NCBI GenBank assembly: GCA_021495925.1
Contig: JAKEKT010000115.1
Span: 1 to 64,000 of the forward strand
Direction: 5' to 3'
Source: Diplodia intermedia
Taxonomy: Eukaryota > Ascomycota > Dothideomycetes > Botryosphaeriales > Botryosphaeriaceae
Length of the DNA stretch: 64,000 nt
The translations under genes and the position numbers were made by a program. Below are positions 43,945 through 57,246 of the stretch, in pieces (position 1 is the stretch's first letter; each line of letters opens with the position of its first letter). The notes under the pieces are model-generated. The model was not told the origin of the DNA. It searched no databases and saw nothing but the letters and a program-made list of their open reading frames with translations.

Positions 43945-44967
43945 CGAGGAGGGGAGGAGGGGTGACGTCTTGAACAGCCTTTGAGCGTGTGTGAATAATC
44001 AGTTGTGCTGCTGGTCGGTGTTTAGGAGTGTCGAAGGGGTAATCGCGCATACATAATTCCCTCTCTATGTAAGAAAAAGTACATCTGATAAGGTTAACCA
44101 CTGCCGCAAGGATGCTATTGATTCTTCTGTGCTGAACGTCCCATTGTCACCCCACATTAACCGCGACATCACGAAAACCACAGCTGTTCGCGCACGACTA
44201 TCACGGGCTTTCTTCAGCACAAGTCCGATGGCATGAAATTTTTTTTACATTCCCGTCTAGACAGCTCACCGCAACCTACCTGTGGACAGACCGGCCTTTG
44301 TCGTTTCGGCAATCAATCTAAGTCAGCTGGTTCCATTCCACTTCAAAGGAGTCGTGGTCGCTCTCAACCGTGGGAATATGTCGCAAAGGCAGTAAGCTAA
44401 GAAAAGACCTCCCACCATACCCATAATCCATATCCACGAGCCCGGGAAAAACATCTGACCTTCCACAGTCCGCCATGGAAACCCTACCGTTGAAAAAAGA
44501 TCCGCATGAACGCTCCCCTAATAATCAGTAGCGGGAGTGGAGAATCCCCTCGCCCAAATGCCAGACGGCTGGAAGCAGGTAAGCAACTAACGCCTTGCGC
44601 TCCCAGTATGTGCCGCTGTCAAGTCTGCTTTGAGAACTGTGTAAATGCAATGAACCTGCACCCTAGCCGGATATGCCCATTGCTGTAAACTGCCGGCGCA
44701 ACTCGCCAGCTCAACATCTCGTCCATGCCTCATGATATCGTCTCTGTGGATATTACTTGCCGCGAAAAGAAAGAAAAAAAAAAGCAACGAAAGGACAAGT
44801 AAACGACAAGACAGAAAGTCGAAGCTATAAAACAGTGGAAACGAACAAGAAGCCCATCTCATGGATTTCAAGAGAGGGAAAGAGAAATACATTAAGAAGA
44901 GCAGCTCTTGAAGGAAACGTCAGTGGTATCACAATCTTCTCCAGAGATCGGGTCATCCGCAGGTTAT
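43945..44967. other. Convergent intergenic region
   Basis: 1.0 kb between the stops of NDUFAF3 (+) and the Zn2Cys6 gene (-). Holds both 3' UTRs; no gene, repeat or RNA recognised. Confidence 0.5.
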
Positions 44968-47477
44968 CTAGAATGTAAAAGCCGTGTTGCTGAAGAAGAC
45001 GGGGTCGTTGAGTATGCTGCTCATCGGGTCGAAGAAGTCGGTTGTGTAATCCGCAAAGGTGCTGCTGCCGACAGAGCCGAACTCGGGAGCATTGCCCATG
45101 CTTAGGCTGTTGTTCATGGTCGGCAAACTCAGCGTGGGAAGGTTCGGGTCCAGTGACACAGAAGTGCTGGTACTTGCTCCGTCGTGCGCTTGACCGGATT
45201 GCCCAAGTCTTTGAGATGGAGCCGGCGTTGTCGAGTTGCTCGTTTCGGGATCTGTGGGGTTGTTCACTGCGGTATCGAGGTTGCCCATCTGACCCTTGCC
45301 GCGATAGTGCTCTCTCCAATGCCATATCGAATCGAAGACGACGCTCATACTCATCCTACACCTAACTTTCAGGTGGATGGAGACATCAACGGTCGGAGCA
45401 CGCTGGAGGCGGAAGTTTTCGACATCGGAAAGTTTCGGACTCCCTGAGCCACCCTGTTTCCAGAGCTGGGCCAGAACTTCTGCCAGACGCTGGGGCAGGT
45501 CGTTGTTGCGCACAGACGTCTTTCGAATGCATGTGATCAGACGGGTGAAGTTGGAGCGCGAGGTGGTGAGCTGCTGCGGAGGTATCGTATTGGCAAAATT
45601 CGAGTTAAGGAGGCGGTGGAGCGTGAATCCAGCGGCGACCATCATCTGCGAGATGTAGTTGGTGGCATAGACCAGTTGGGCTTGTTCTTCGACGTAAAAA
45701 ATGGACTCGAGGAATTGGTTAGCAGCAAGGAGAAGGTGCAACAGATCCTGGTGCCAGCCATGCTCTTGCTTGTTGAAAAAGGCATAGAGCTGAAGGTTCA
45801 GACGCACCGCACGAAGGTACAGTAGGTCAAGGTCTAGCACAGTTAGAGGCCTCATCTGACTTGAAGATGCATGACTTGAACCGAAATGGGGGGATGTCGG
45901 GCGATGGTGCTCACCGGTGAAGTTCAACTGCCGCAAACGAGCCTCCAGATCATTCAGATTTGTTGTCTCATAGTTGATCAGGATGGACTTGTCGTCGTAG
46001 AAGGTCCTACTACCGGAGTCGCTGTACAGGGCCTTGGTGATCCTGGCCGCCGAGCGCTCGAGCATTACGTGGTTCACCAACGGTTCGGGAAGCCTGTCCA
46101 TGTGGTCGTGCTCGAAAGACAGGGCCGAGTCGAACAGGGTCGTCGATGGTTGTCCGCATGCGACGGAAACGCTGGAACGCTGTTAGCACGATGGGCTGCT
46201 GTGGACGAGTCAGGTGACTTGCCAGTGCGCGACCGTGTTGCACACCGCCCATGTCGACAGGCGGTCCTTGATCTCATCATCCCTAAGCTGGACGTGAGTG
46301 CGCGAGAAATCCTGGGCGTGCGATGGCTGGTGCAGGCCGTGGTGCATGGCAATCTGCATCATGACTCCAGCAAGCATGAATGTTTCGTCGATGGTGGTGC
46401 TACTGGCTGGCAAGGGCCAAGTGCACAGCAGGCACATGCCCTTGACGACGTGGTAGGTCTGGGGTACGTCGGAGATGGTGGTCCATAGCAGAGCACGGTA
46501 CGAAGGAGTCAGCTTCTGCAGGAGAGTGGGGTCCTTAGGCCAATGGCGTGCTGCGATGACGATGACTGTCCAGAAGAGAAGCTTGGCCTGGTTCATGTAT
46601 GACTCCACGCTCATGTTGGGGTCGAGCAGCGGCAGGAAGCGGTGGTAGTGGGCAAAGTACTCGCGGAAGAGCTCCTCGGCCTGCTCGGTGCTGAGATAGA
46701 CGGCGCCCAGGTTGTAGGCGTGGTTGCGGTCAAAGGCGCCAGCGCCGCCGAAGCCCTGCTTCAGGCTCACCAACGACGACACGGCCTCGTCGTGGGTGCC
46801 GCCCGAGTATTGTGACTGTTGTTGGCCGTTGGCGAGGAAGTTCTGGAACATGGTCGACTGGCCGTTGTCGTGGATGGCGTGGGGGCCGGAGACGGCGAGG
46901 TTGGCCGAGGGCGCGACGCCCAGCGACGACAGCTGCTGCTTCAGCTCGAACTCGCGTTGCTCAAGCTCCTTGACGCGTGTCTTGAGGTCAATGGCCTCGC
47001 GCTCCATCTCGGCATGGCGGCTGCGCTTGCCGACGCGCTTGAAGTTGGCCGAGACCTGGCAGGTGAGGTTCTGCTTGCGGCACCGCGAGCATGGCGTGAA
47101 CGGGTCCTGGACGACGTCGCACTTCAACTGCGGGTTTGAGACAGCGTTAGCGGGCGGCGACAGCGGGAGATGGGCGCGGGCGTGGTTGCGCTGCAGGCGG
47201 GCGCGCGCCGGACAGGGCCAGCGCCAGCGCCGGCGCCAGTGCGCAAGACAAGCGACAGGCCATCACGTACCTTCTGCTGGCGACACTCGTTGCAGGCGCG
47301 CTTCTGGGCGGCCTTCTTGGAGGGGCCCTGGTCATCGTCGTCATGCTGGCTCGCGGGCGAGCTCTCGAAGCCGGCGCTGCTCTGCGAGCGCTTGAGCTGG
47401 TGGCGCGGCGTGGGCGGGCTTGCGGCGTACGCGGAGTACGGGCCGCCGTTGGTGGAGGGCGACGTCTGCGCAGCCAT
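44968..47477 (-). CDS. Zn2Cys6 transcription factor, War1/Leu3-like group
   Basis: Fungal binuclear-zinc regulator. Exons 47477-47271, 47127-46219, 46179-45915 and 45833-44968 join to 748 aa. The zinc cluster is a perfect CX2CX6CX9CX2CX6C with Cys at 62, 65, 72, 82, 85 and 92, split by intron 1 between Lys69 and Leu70. A linker (NFKRVGKRSRHAEMERE) leads into a coiled coil (about 108-137) for dimerisation. The middle-homology region follows: LFREYFAHYHRFLPLLDP, then MLAGVMMQIAMHHGLHQPSH. The C-terminus is Ser/Thr/Asn-rich, ending in an acidic-hydrophobic activation-type tail (DYTTDFFDPMSS). Intron 2 (39 bases, GTCACC) is uncertain; a 47-base version breaks the frame. Intron 3 (81 bases, GTGAGC, CTAAC, CTAG) has no in-frame stop. 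The target genes cannot be read from sequence. It is divergent from proline dehydrogenase. Confidence 0.88.
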
Positions 47478-49424
47478 GCGTGCGGGCCTCAGTCGCGACC
47501 TGTGTCTCGCACTGGTCCGATGTCGCAGGGCGGAAGCCGTGGCGGGGGAGATGGTGGTCGGAGTCGGAACGGCGGGGGCGGCAGAAGAAATTCAGCCCTC
47601 AAGGTGCTATGACTCGGCGCTTATCGATTGTCAACAGGCCATAGCTCGAGCGAACGAGCCCGAGCCTGCTCCACCGAAAAATTTGGCGCGGGATCCTTGT
47701 GCCCTCGTGCGGCGCGATCGAGCCGGGGTGAGTCTGGCTGCCGGCGCGGGTTTTGGCGTGTCGCAATCGACGCGGGCTGTGGCTGGGGCTGGCGAGTGGC
47801 TGGCGCGTCGGCTGCGGCGGGCTCAGGGCGCTGGCGCGAGGGAGCAGTGTCTGCCGGGTGTGACTGTGTTGCAGGAGAGATGGATATACCGATCAAGTTA
47901 AAAAGATCAGATTAGATAATGCTAATGCGGCAACCAGAGCGCCGTGAGGTCTTTTCAGGTGCGGCGCCGCCTGCTGCCCACCGCGCCGGGGCACGCGAGC
48001 GGCCATGCTGCTTGTGGCTCCGCAGGGCTCAGCGCCAGGTGCAAGCGGTCCAGCCGCGGCCCTGGTTCCCTGTACTAGACACGCAAGCCGGGGGTCAAGA
48101 GTCTTTAGCAGTCTGATATGCGCGCCCACAAGCCAGCAGCTCTCTTCATCTTCGGCCCTCGCTCCTTTGCCGGCCCTTCACGCCCCTGACCGCCGCCAAA
48201 CACATCGCGGCACCGAGTAAAAAAGCAATGACGCCTCGTCGCTGGCGAGCGATCGACATTTCTCGTGTGTCACCATCGGGCGCCGCTAAACACTTTGGGC
48301 CCTGCGACCTGAGCACGATACATCCTGCCGGAACATGCCACGGCCAGTGTCCACTTGCGACAGGCATGCGAAGTGGAGTACTGTCTGCATGTCAGAGATA
48401 ACGAGCTGGAGTGTCCAGTGGCAACTGCAACATCACCGTGGCACGGTGGGGTCCTGGCAAAAGGTACGGCCGTGATCGAGCATAAATAAGTAGTGTCCCC
48501 CGATAAAATTGGCAACCGTCAATCCCTCTCGGGCCGCGCTGCTGTCTTGGACACGAACCCGAGAAATTGAGAAGGTTGAAGATCGCCCATGACGTGGGTA
48601 AACATAGGGTGTTAATTTTGTGGATACTTCCGGCCCAGCCGAAGCGCCCGGCGGGCAGAGCGACTTATTTCTGGATGCTGCAGCGGGGCTCGGGTCATGC
48701 TGGTGCTTCACCGTCGCAAATTATTCGAGGGGCTGCTGGACACATGAGCTGCCGGCTGTGAACCTCAATAAGGCATCTCGGTGAGCTGCTCGCTGCCCCA
48801 CCCATGCCGTGCACAGTGGCCTGTCCGGTTGAAGACGCGATCAAAAATGGTCCGTTGTGCCCTGGGCGCAGTCCGACCGAGTGCTGCCAGAGGATGGATG
48901 AAGTGCAAATAGAGATGTTTGTGTGCAGCAAGCGGGCTTAAATCATAAGCACGAGCACTAGTACCCCGCCGCAAATCCTCCGCACGGCGAAGCATCAACG
49001 ACCCCCAAAAGTGGGATACCCAGCGATTTCGGACGCCGGCCGCGCCCTACGCCTAGCGACAAGGCCGGCCCTCTCCCGGCAATAGCAGATCACTGTGGGG
49101 ATGCGCGCTTCTGTTTCAACGTCGTCGACACTGCATGCGACCAATGAGTGGCGTTGCGATGAAGCGAGCCTCCGGAAAGGGATGTCCGTAGACTCCGTAC
49201 CCCGCTTATCGGAGCGTCGAGGTCGTGTTGATAAAGATGGGGGCTCCGCGAATAGCCGCTGCAGTGAGGGGTCGCAGTCGAAGTCGAAGCTACTGATCCG
49301 GCGGGAACTACATTCCCCATGTGGACGGCGATGCTGGTGTACGACACGATAGATACGGTAGGCTGGGTATATCTTGTATTCAATCCCGACGCATTGATGT
49401 CTCAGGCCCTTGAGCTATACCCGG
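47478..49424. promoter_or_regulatory. Divergent intergenic region between the Zn2Cys6 gene and PRODH
   Basis: 1.95 kb, long for this window, serving two divergent starts. Contains scattered CGG and CCG triplets, the half-site type bound by zinc-cluster proteins, but their density is not remarkable in this GC-rich DNA. No convincing gene on either strand. Confidence 0.4.
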
Positions 49425-51013
49425 ATGCTTGAGTTAACGTTGCGCATCTTCAGCACTATGTCAATGAGACCCCGCATTTACCCTAAACGCACATTGCTGG
49501 GCCCTCAAATCCACGTCCTATCTATCACTGGCACCAGGCGACGATATGTCCAATCAAGCAGGCCGAAAGCTGCTACCTTGACAGTACCGCCCTTACCAGA
49601 GACCCCACAGCACACACCCCCAACTTCCCTTCCAGCGGCACACGAACCTCCACTGGCATGCCTCCCACTCGAAAACGTCATCCGAACCTACTTGATCACC
49701 CGCGTATCGTCATCCCCTGCCCTGTGGGCCGTCTTCTTCCGGGGTCTCCAGTTGCTTGCCGCTCCCAAAACCGCGCTGCTCGACCCCGACAAGAATCGCG
49801 TGTTGAACTGGGTGCTCAAGAAGACCTTTTACTCTCAGTTCTGCGCAGGCGAGAATGCTGCCGAGGTTGCGAGGACCACCAGGTCCGTGAAGGGTGTGGG
49901 CTATCACGGCATCATCCTCGAGTACGCGCTCGAAGTGTTGCTCGACGGCATCGAGAACGGCCCAGTCCCCGGCGCAGACAGCGCCGAGACGAAACGCGAG
50001 ATAGAGGAGTGGAGGCGAGGCATGTTGCAGACCGTCGACATGGCCGGTCCGGGAGAGTTCGCAGCACTCAAGTAAGCCTTTCTCTGCCGCCACCGCCTTC
50101 CACAGTCCATCTGATGAAAAAAAATCGCAGATGGTCAGGTCTCGGGCGCCACGCGCTCCATCTCCTCAAGCAAAACCAGCCGCCGACCCCTCTCATGGAT
50201 TCCGCCATCCGGGAGGTCTGCGACGCCGCGGCCGCGAAGAACCTCGCCCTCCTCCCCGGCGCCGAGGAGGAGATCACCAACGCAGGCATCGACACCTGGA
50301 CGCTCGCGCTCGAGCGGCGCTACAACCGCCACGGGGCGACCATCATGTACAACACGTACCAAGCCTACCTCAAATCGACGCCCGGCAAGCTGGCGCGCCA
50401 CCTCGCCGACGCGCAGAAGCACGGCTACACCCTCGGCGTCAAGCTCGTCCGCGGCGCCTACCTGTCCTCCGAGCCGAGGAGCCAGGTGTTCGCGAGCAAG
50501 GCCGAAACGGACAGCGTCTACGACTCGCTGGCGGCGTCGCTGCTCCGCCGCCGGCACGGCGCGGTGCTGCGACCCGTCCCGGGCGCCGGCAACGACGACG
50601 ACGACTCCTTCCCGCCGGTCGCCCTCGTCCTGGCCACGCACAACGCCGAGTCCGTGCGGCGGGCGCGGGAGATCCGCGACCGGCAGGTCGCCGCCGCCGA
50701 GCCTCGCATCGCGTTGGCGTACGCGCAGCTCATGGGCATGGCGGACGAGGTCGGATGCGACCTGGTGCGGGCCGGCAGGATCGCGGCGGCGGAGCAGGCG
50801 GCCCGCGGCGTGTTCGGCCCGCTTTGGAGGACGGTCGACGTCCCGAGGGCGTACAAGTGCCTCTGCTGGGGCACGGCGGGCGAGTGTCTGCAGTTCCTTT
50901 TGCGCAGGGCGGCGGAGAACAGGGACGCGGCGGCGCGGACGGCGACGACGCGGAGGGCCGTGGCTGGCGAGATCAGACGGAGAGTGCGGGTTGCGCTGCG
51001 GTTGGCGTCTTAG
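49425..51013 (+). CDS. Mitochondrial proline dehydrogenase (PRODH)
   Basis: FAD enzyme that oxidises proline to pyrroline-5-carboxylate, passing electrons to the respiratory chain; first step of proline use (PrnD/Put1 role). Exons 49425-50071 and 50131-51013 give 509 aa. Met codons at 49425, 49458 and 49464 could each start it; all leave a basic mitochondrial presequence (RIYPKRTLLG). Catalytic-barrel motifs are clear: YNTYQAYLKSTP, GVKLVRGAY at about 318-326, LATHNAESV at about 385, LMGMADEVG, then YKCLCWGTAGECLQFLLRR with the paired Arg (474-475) that bind the proline carboxylate, followed by AENRDAA. The C-terminus ends soon after, as usual. One short intron (59 bases). The divergent Zn2Cys6 gene could be its regulator, by analogy with the Aspergillus prn cluster. 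Confidence 0.95.
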
Positions 51014-54000
51014 TTGATTGGAGTCGTTAAGGCAATGACTACGAGATTCGTTGCGCGTCCAGAGGTGCTGGGAACTTACTAGACTTTGAGCTGAATTTCA
51101 CTAACAACCATCAACCGTCCCTAGTCTACATTCACGATATCTTCTCGGTGCATGTTATAGTCTCACTGATTGCTGTTAATGTATCCGAGCCGTTTCATGT
51201 CTGTTCATCCATTGACCTCTAACATCCTGTCCGATCACTTGTAGCAACTTGAGGTTTCTTAGAGTGTTTTGTCTTCCACAATCGTTAGCTCCAGAGGTTT
51301 GTATCAGCTCACCGGCTTCTTGCCGTGTCGGCCACGATAGGACTGTCAAAGGCCAGATAGCTCGACGGCTTTCAAGTGTTTGCTGCGCTTGCTCCGACGT
51401 GAGGCGTAAGCCTCTAAGCCAACCATCATGCTTGTCACTGTGCTGCGGACACGTCAAGAGACGTGAGATCGGGATCGTTCAGCCCATGGTGATCTTTCGT
51501 CACGAAGCAGTTCCGGCGTGTGCGAGGCGAGCGATCATGTGGACAGTGGCACCGCGGCTCTGTTTTTTGGGGCTATGGAGGTCGAGCGATCACAACAACC
51601 GAGCTGAAGGCATCGTGTAGTCTCGTTAGCATATGTTGGCCTGTACCACAGCCCGACTATTACCACTAGAGATGAAAGCCAACAACATATCATCGTTTCC
51701 CGGTAATCTTCCGCAAAGTCGTCTTCCAACCTGCGTGGAACAGCGCCACACAAGCTTTACCAGGTTCTCAAAGGATCGTTCCGCAACTGGCTTCATCGAC
51801 CATGCTACAAACCACCTTGTGATTCTCTGCCGTTCCTACCCCAGCCCTCAATTTATTACCTTATGTTGTCTTCTAGAAAAATCGGCAACGGTCGGTTGGA
51901 AGGGAGAAAAGACGAGACGGCGACAAATCGTTTCCTTTGAAGGCCCCGGAGCAAAGAAATGAGGCCTGTTTCAGGTCGGGGGAGTCATCGCTAAGTCAAA
52001 TCAGTAGAGGATAGAAGACGGTGTCTTGTGAGCATGTCTTGCTCACCTCATCTCAGACGCCTGACATCGTAAAGGACAGCTAGGAATCGACGCACCTATC
52101 TCCATCGATTGACTTGCACTGAATTCTTGACAAGGAGCTTGCACCCTCCATGGAAGGAGAAGCCGTCACAATGCGGAGAGGTCGATAGGGGAGGTAGCTC
52201 GAGCCCAGGCAAACCGCGGACGTGTGAGTCCACGAGACGCATGTCGTTCGCACCTTGAAGGCCAACCGGAGCTTCCTGAGCATAGCGCATTCAGCTTCGA
52301 AATCGTTTCACGATTGACCGTGCAGTCGCGAACTTTGGCGCCTTTCCAAGCCCGTGCTGCATGTCGGTCAGCACAATTCCCAAGTAGACCAGCTACCCGC
52401 GCATTCGAGGCTCCTAGCGAAACCATTTCGACGACTCAAGGAACTCTAGAGCCCGACGTACCTTTGGCGCGACTGCCGCGGTGAGGAGGTGATGCGCCAA
52501 CTCTCGCCGAGCGTTTCGGCCAGTGCCGCGATTACGGCGCGGGTGCAACCACTGCGCGCAAGCTCGCCGCAAAGAAACGCAAAGGCCGCTCGGTCTTTTG
52601 GTAGGCTGTCATCGGGCACCACGTCATCTGCGCATTGGTTCGGTCAGTGGCGTGGTGTCGGTACGCGGACGAGAAGCGCATGTGTCGCCGTCGCTCCTGC
52701 CCGACCATTTTCGCCTCACCCTCCGATTTATCCATCCCAGTATGAGCGATTCGAGCAGTTGGTACGTCGCGTGTGTCGGAAGCAGCTCGAGGCCGAGGTT
52801 CGTGGAGGAAGGCAACGTGCAAGTTTTCAGCGTCGAATGTGAGACTGACTGAGAGATCTCGAAGCTTTTGGCTCGACGTCCGACGATATAACAGGGCTCG
52901 GGCGCAGAATCGGCGGTAATGCGATGCCTGTTGGTCAGTAGTGCGAATGTGAAGTAAAGGTGTGGGGGTCATCCTGGCCACTGATTGCGAGCAGATTCGC
53001 GATCAGAGGACGGACAGCGCCACCCTGGGGTTTCGCGTGTCGCGCGACGCAGCATGCCTGCCGTGTGGGATTTTCTTGCAGAGCTCCAGGGGAGCCTCGT
53101 CAGGGTTTGTGGTGGTGGGCAGCGTTGGTGCGCAAAGTTGACTGCGCGGTGGAGACAAGCCGCCCACGCGCAGCTCGTTCGCAGACGCTCCGGGAGTAGC
53201 CAGCCACTCACAGCAACGCTCTCAGTAGAACCTGCGCGAGGTTTCATGCTTGCGCTAGCCAACGTGGGGTAGTGATTCACGGGCTACGCCTTGGGCGCTG
53301 TCGCAGCGCCGTTGGTTGCGCACTCTGCGGCTTCCAACACTGCGCCATCCCCGTTCCTAGTAGAGCCCCCGTCGTAGAAGCTTCAGGCAGTATCAAGCCG
53401 TCCACCCTGGCTCGTATGTGTCAGGTTGCATGTTGTGCTCCGTAACCACTATGCATTCTGCGTGTGAATTCCGCCTGACGGGTTCGTACGTTTTCCCCCG
53501 CGTTTGCTGCAAGCTCCGCCTCAACTTCTTCGATAGGATTGGCTCGACCGGGACAGAAAATGTAACATATTGGAGAGCCGTCCGCTCTCAAGCTGTGCTT
53601 CAAAACACCTTCTCAAAGGCTGTTTTGCAGCAGCCCACAGAGCGGGCCCGGGATGAGGCCGCAGCGACATCCACAGCTGAGCAGTACAGATCGCAATGCA
53701 TACCGCAATTGCGTTTCTCTCACAAGACTCTCGCATCGAACAAGCTTGTCTTGGAAGCTGCTTGGCGCCTGACGACCAGACAAGCTTTGTGAGCATGCCA
53801 TTTCATGCAAGGGGGAGCTTGCATGCGCCGCGTGCCCAGACCCACCCAGAATCCCACTGCCTTCCATGTCCCGTTTTTGACGAGAATTAAATCACTGCCA
53901 TGGGAAGGTTGAAGCTCGTACGCGTTGCCGTTCGGTATTACTTTACGAGCAGCTAGTTCCGCCCAGCTCTAAGCACACAGGCGACTCCTCCATGAGCCAA

Positions 54001-54907
54001 TTCCTGCTTGAAACCAGACTGGCACTTGGATCATCACTCGGGAGCAATAACCGTATTGAGTCAAAATCATGTATGTATGTCGTCGTCGAACCTGAATCCG
54101 GCTCCGCCCTGGAGAAGCTGGATATACCGTGAGCGACGCTTTGGAGGTGCGCTGCGGTGAGGCAACGGCGCGTTTTGTCTGTGCAACCTGACCTTTCACC
54201 AGCCGTTAGCATGCATCGCTTAGATGGACTGAAATGGAGTAACGCCCATGAACAGGCTCCATACGAATATGGTGCTTATGCTCGGAAGCTGTGCCGACGA
54301 AGAAGTGGTGATGGAGCGAGTCCGCGCAGTCTTCCGGAGGAGGCAAAGCAGACAACGAGAGATTCTTAGCCGTACTTAGACTCAACCCCAGGAGCTCCAA
54401 AGGGCTCAGCTGCAACTTTGAACCAGACCAACTCGGGAATTGCCGCTTGATGGAACCACGTATCATGAGGCCGTCGCCTTTCCTTCAGAATCCACCGAGC
54501 CTCGTGTGTTCCTAGCGGAGACGAGCGTTGGAGACATCACCTACGCCCCTGACGTCATAACAGGCAGCAGCCCACTGGAGGCTAGGTTCGCGCTGCTTAG
54601 GGAAGGAGGCCCGTCTGTGCAGCCCGTTGCCCGGGCATCAAGTCACCAACCAGCCCCGTGCCACCGGCCCGGACCCTCCGCGCTCTGCCCTATTTAAGTG
54701 CCTCTTCCTCCGCCAAATCCTTTTTCTCTTCTTCTTCAGCTCTCCTCTTTTCAAGTGTAGTTACTGTTCATGCGCTCCAGGGAGCAAAAGTGTAGATCTG
54801 CTCAATCAAGCTCATTGCCTCCCTGGGAATTTTTGGAAACCTCCCCGATCCTCAGGATCACCACCCATCTTTTCGTTGATCGATCCGCCTCTGCGCGGGT
54901 CTTCGAG
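51014..54907. other. Gene-poor region, part 1
   Basis: 3.9 kb downstream of proline dehydrogenase with ordinary composition. It has only short frames on both strands, none with a recognisable domain or a believable exon structure. Near 54,690 a TATTTAA box is followed by a long pyrimidine tract (54,705-54,760), which looks like a fungal promoter, but no clear coding region follows; a non-coding transcript is possible. Confidence 0.4.
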
Positions 54908-54910
54908 GAA

Positions 54911-54930
54911 GAGAGAGAGAGAGAGAGAGA
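54911..54930. repeat. (GA)10 microsatellite
   Basis: Ten uninterrupted GA units. Confidence 0.9.
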
Positions 54931-57201
54931 GCCAGCTGCTCGGCATCCCAGCGCTTCGTCGTCTCCCTTGCTCCCTCGGCCTTTTTAATTTAAGCTGACG
55001 AGCGGAACTTGCGTGCGTGTGTCCGAGGCTGCCTGCTGTGGCTCACGCCGACCGCCACCCCCAGTTGCCTGTCACTCTCACGCGCTCCGGGCCACTGGCG
55101 ACGCATGCGTTCCGTGCCTGCCCGTCTGCCATTCGCTGGGTACGGTCGCCCGCCGAGTCGAGTCGCGCAGCGGCAGTGTAAGCGGCGCGTGGCGCGAGGC
55201 GCGAACTCTGTCGTCGCGACAGATGGAGGGTGTTGAGCGCGCGCGGTCGTAGCGCCGCGCCGCTCTCACGCATCAGCGTCCGCTCCGCACTGCCATGTTT
55301 TCACGCGCGATATACTGAGCCCGGTACAGAGGTGGGCTGCTCATGGTTGACAAGCGGAGGCTATCACTGGCCGTCCGGTACCTGACAACGGGTCCGTCGC
55401 GGTGAACGACTGCTCTCGTCCACGCGCGGGACGGCTGACCTGTTCTCGATGACTTCGTGCTCGAGATGCCTGCGATGGGCGGGCGCCGCTCACACCGCGT
55501 GCTTCGAGATAACCGCGGCGACGCTCTCGGTCAGCGCCGCCGCCGCGGCTCTTCTCGTTGGCGGTCACCCGGGATTCGATCTTGGGGATCAGTCTGGTCT
55601 CGGCGGTCTTGGTGCCGTCGGAGCCAGCGACGATGCCGCGCATGACGAGGCCAGTCCTTGGAGCACTCGTACCTATCTATCACTGGCAAGATGGCGAGAG
55701 GAGAAAGCTCGCGCGGTCGCTCATGGCCATGGCTGGGTCCGTCGCGGGACCCCGCGCCAGCGCCCGCGCCCTCGGCCGCAACGAGCCACTGCGAACGTAG
55801 AGAGCCTCGATGTACGGCGACTTCTGGGAGGCCGCCCGGACAAGAGCAGTAGATAGCGGGCGCATCGAGCGCTCGTAGATGCGCTGAGGGTCCCCGGCGG
55901 TGGTATTCCCGCGTTTCATGGCTGTACTTCACCCCGAGCCGACGGCGCACGACGGCGCATGGCGTCTTCACCAATTGGCGCGGGGTGATGCCGCGCTTCA
56001 AGAAGCTCCAACGAGCGCGCTGTCTGGCTGGCGGAAGGGCATGAGTAGGATTCCCGTCACTCGGGCGGTGGTGGCCGCCATCTTTCGGCTGGCTGTCTTG
56101 CGTGCCAGACCAGGTCTACACCAGCGCAGCGTGCCCGGGGAACCAGCGTACTCAGAAGATCTTGAGCGGGCTCATTCAGAATGTCGCTCCCGCGGGAGAG
56201 CCGCTTTCACGTATGCCCTGCAATGGGTTATGGCCGCCCTCCAACGCCTCGACTGGCAGCGTTGGCCGGGACGCGGTCGACGGGGCCGGTGACAGCGTCG
56301 CAACGCGAATTGCAACACCAGAGTCGCTGCTCGCGCCTATCGCGGTATACGCTGTCGCCCTACATGTATCTTTTCTTCTCCCGACGAGGAGGGTGACACG
56401 TCAATCTCACCTTGGTTCCGAGGGTTTCAAAGTCCCGACCGCTGGACAGCCGGGCGCGGGCGCGGGCTCGCGGGACTGCTCCCAATCCCAGCCCGTGTCG
56501 GACACGCCGCAGAATGGCGGCACCACAAGATCGGATCTTGGAGAAGATCATGGTGTGCTCTCCAGCGAGGTCTGTCCACGGCTGCACGAGTGACACGCAT
56601 GGCTGCATCTGCTGCGCCATCGAGCCGTCCCCCACGGGACGGTCGTGTCGCGCGCGCCGCCACCAAGCGCAACGCCCGGATGCAACACCAGCTCTCGTGC
56701 TGGCGGCGCAATGCGCAAAAGCAGCTCCATGGCGTGAGCAAGGTGCCGCCGGCTGTGAGCGCAGTGAGAACGCAGTCAGGCAAAGTGCTGCTGGCGGATG
56801 AGACCGTCCGCGTGCTGCTGCTACGCGTCCACGCAGACGCAGGGAAGGTCAACACCAGGAGCGATTTCGCCATGGCACACGCGGGAGATTAAATTAAGAG
56901 CGCTTCACTGCCTGTCTCTTGCACGGAGGGAGCATCAGCCCAAGCTCAACGCTTAAGTTAAAACCTTCCTTGAGGTCCTGCGCAAGGCAAGACGATCAAC
57001 GAAGGCTAAGGGACCAGGAACACGAGCCTGGCGGGAAAACCTCCCTTGAGGACAGAAAACCCTTTAACCCTTAGCCCGTTCGGGGCCCGTTCGGGGCATT
57101 CCTATCGAGCTGTAAGTCGTGTACTGGCTTTGAGAGCGCACCAGGAAAGGATCTTAGCCGATGCTGCTGAAGCAGAGGAGATTCTGAGAAGAAGAGATGC
57201 A

Positions 57202-57246
57202 GACGAGAGATTCGGACGAGAGATTCGGACAAGAGATTCGGACAAG
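57202..57246. repeat. 13 bp tandem repeat, about 3.5 units
   Basis: GACGAGAGATTCG twice, GACAAGAGATTCG once, then a partial unit. A 13-base unit would shift any reading frame at each copy, which argues against coding here. Confidence 0.85.

Noticed and set aside
49410..49424. TTG start for proline dehydrogenase
   Set aside because: Not an expected fungal start; ATG at 49425 follows directly.
50131..51030. 299-codon alternative frame in proline dehydrogenase exon 2
   Set aside because: Arg/Ala/Gly-rich shadow; the called frame has all the family motifs.
55341..56001. Overlapping frames on both strands
   Set aside because: No domain, no splice support, Arg/Ser/Ala-rich; typical of GC-rich non-coding DNA.
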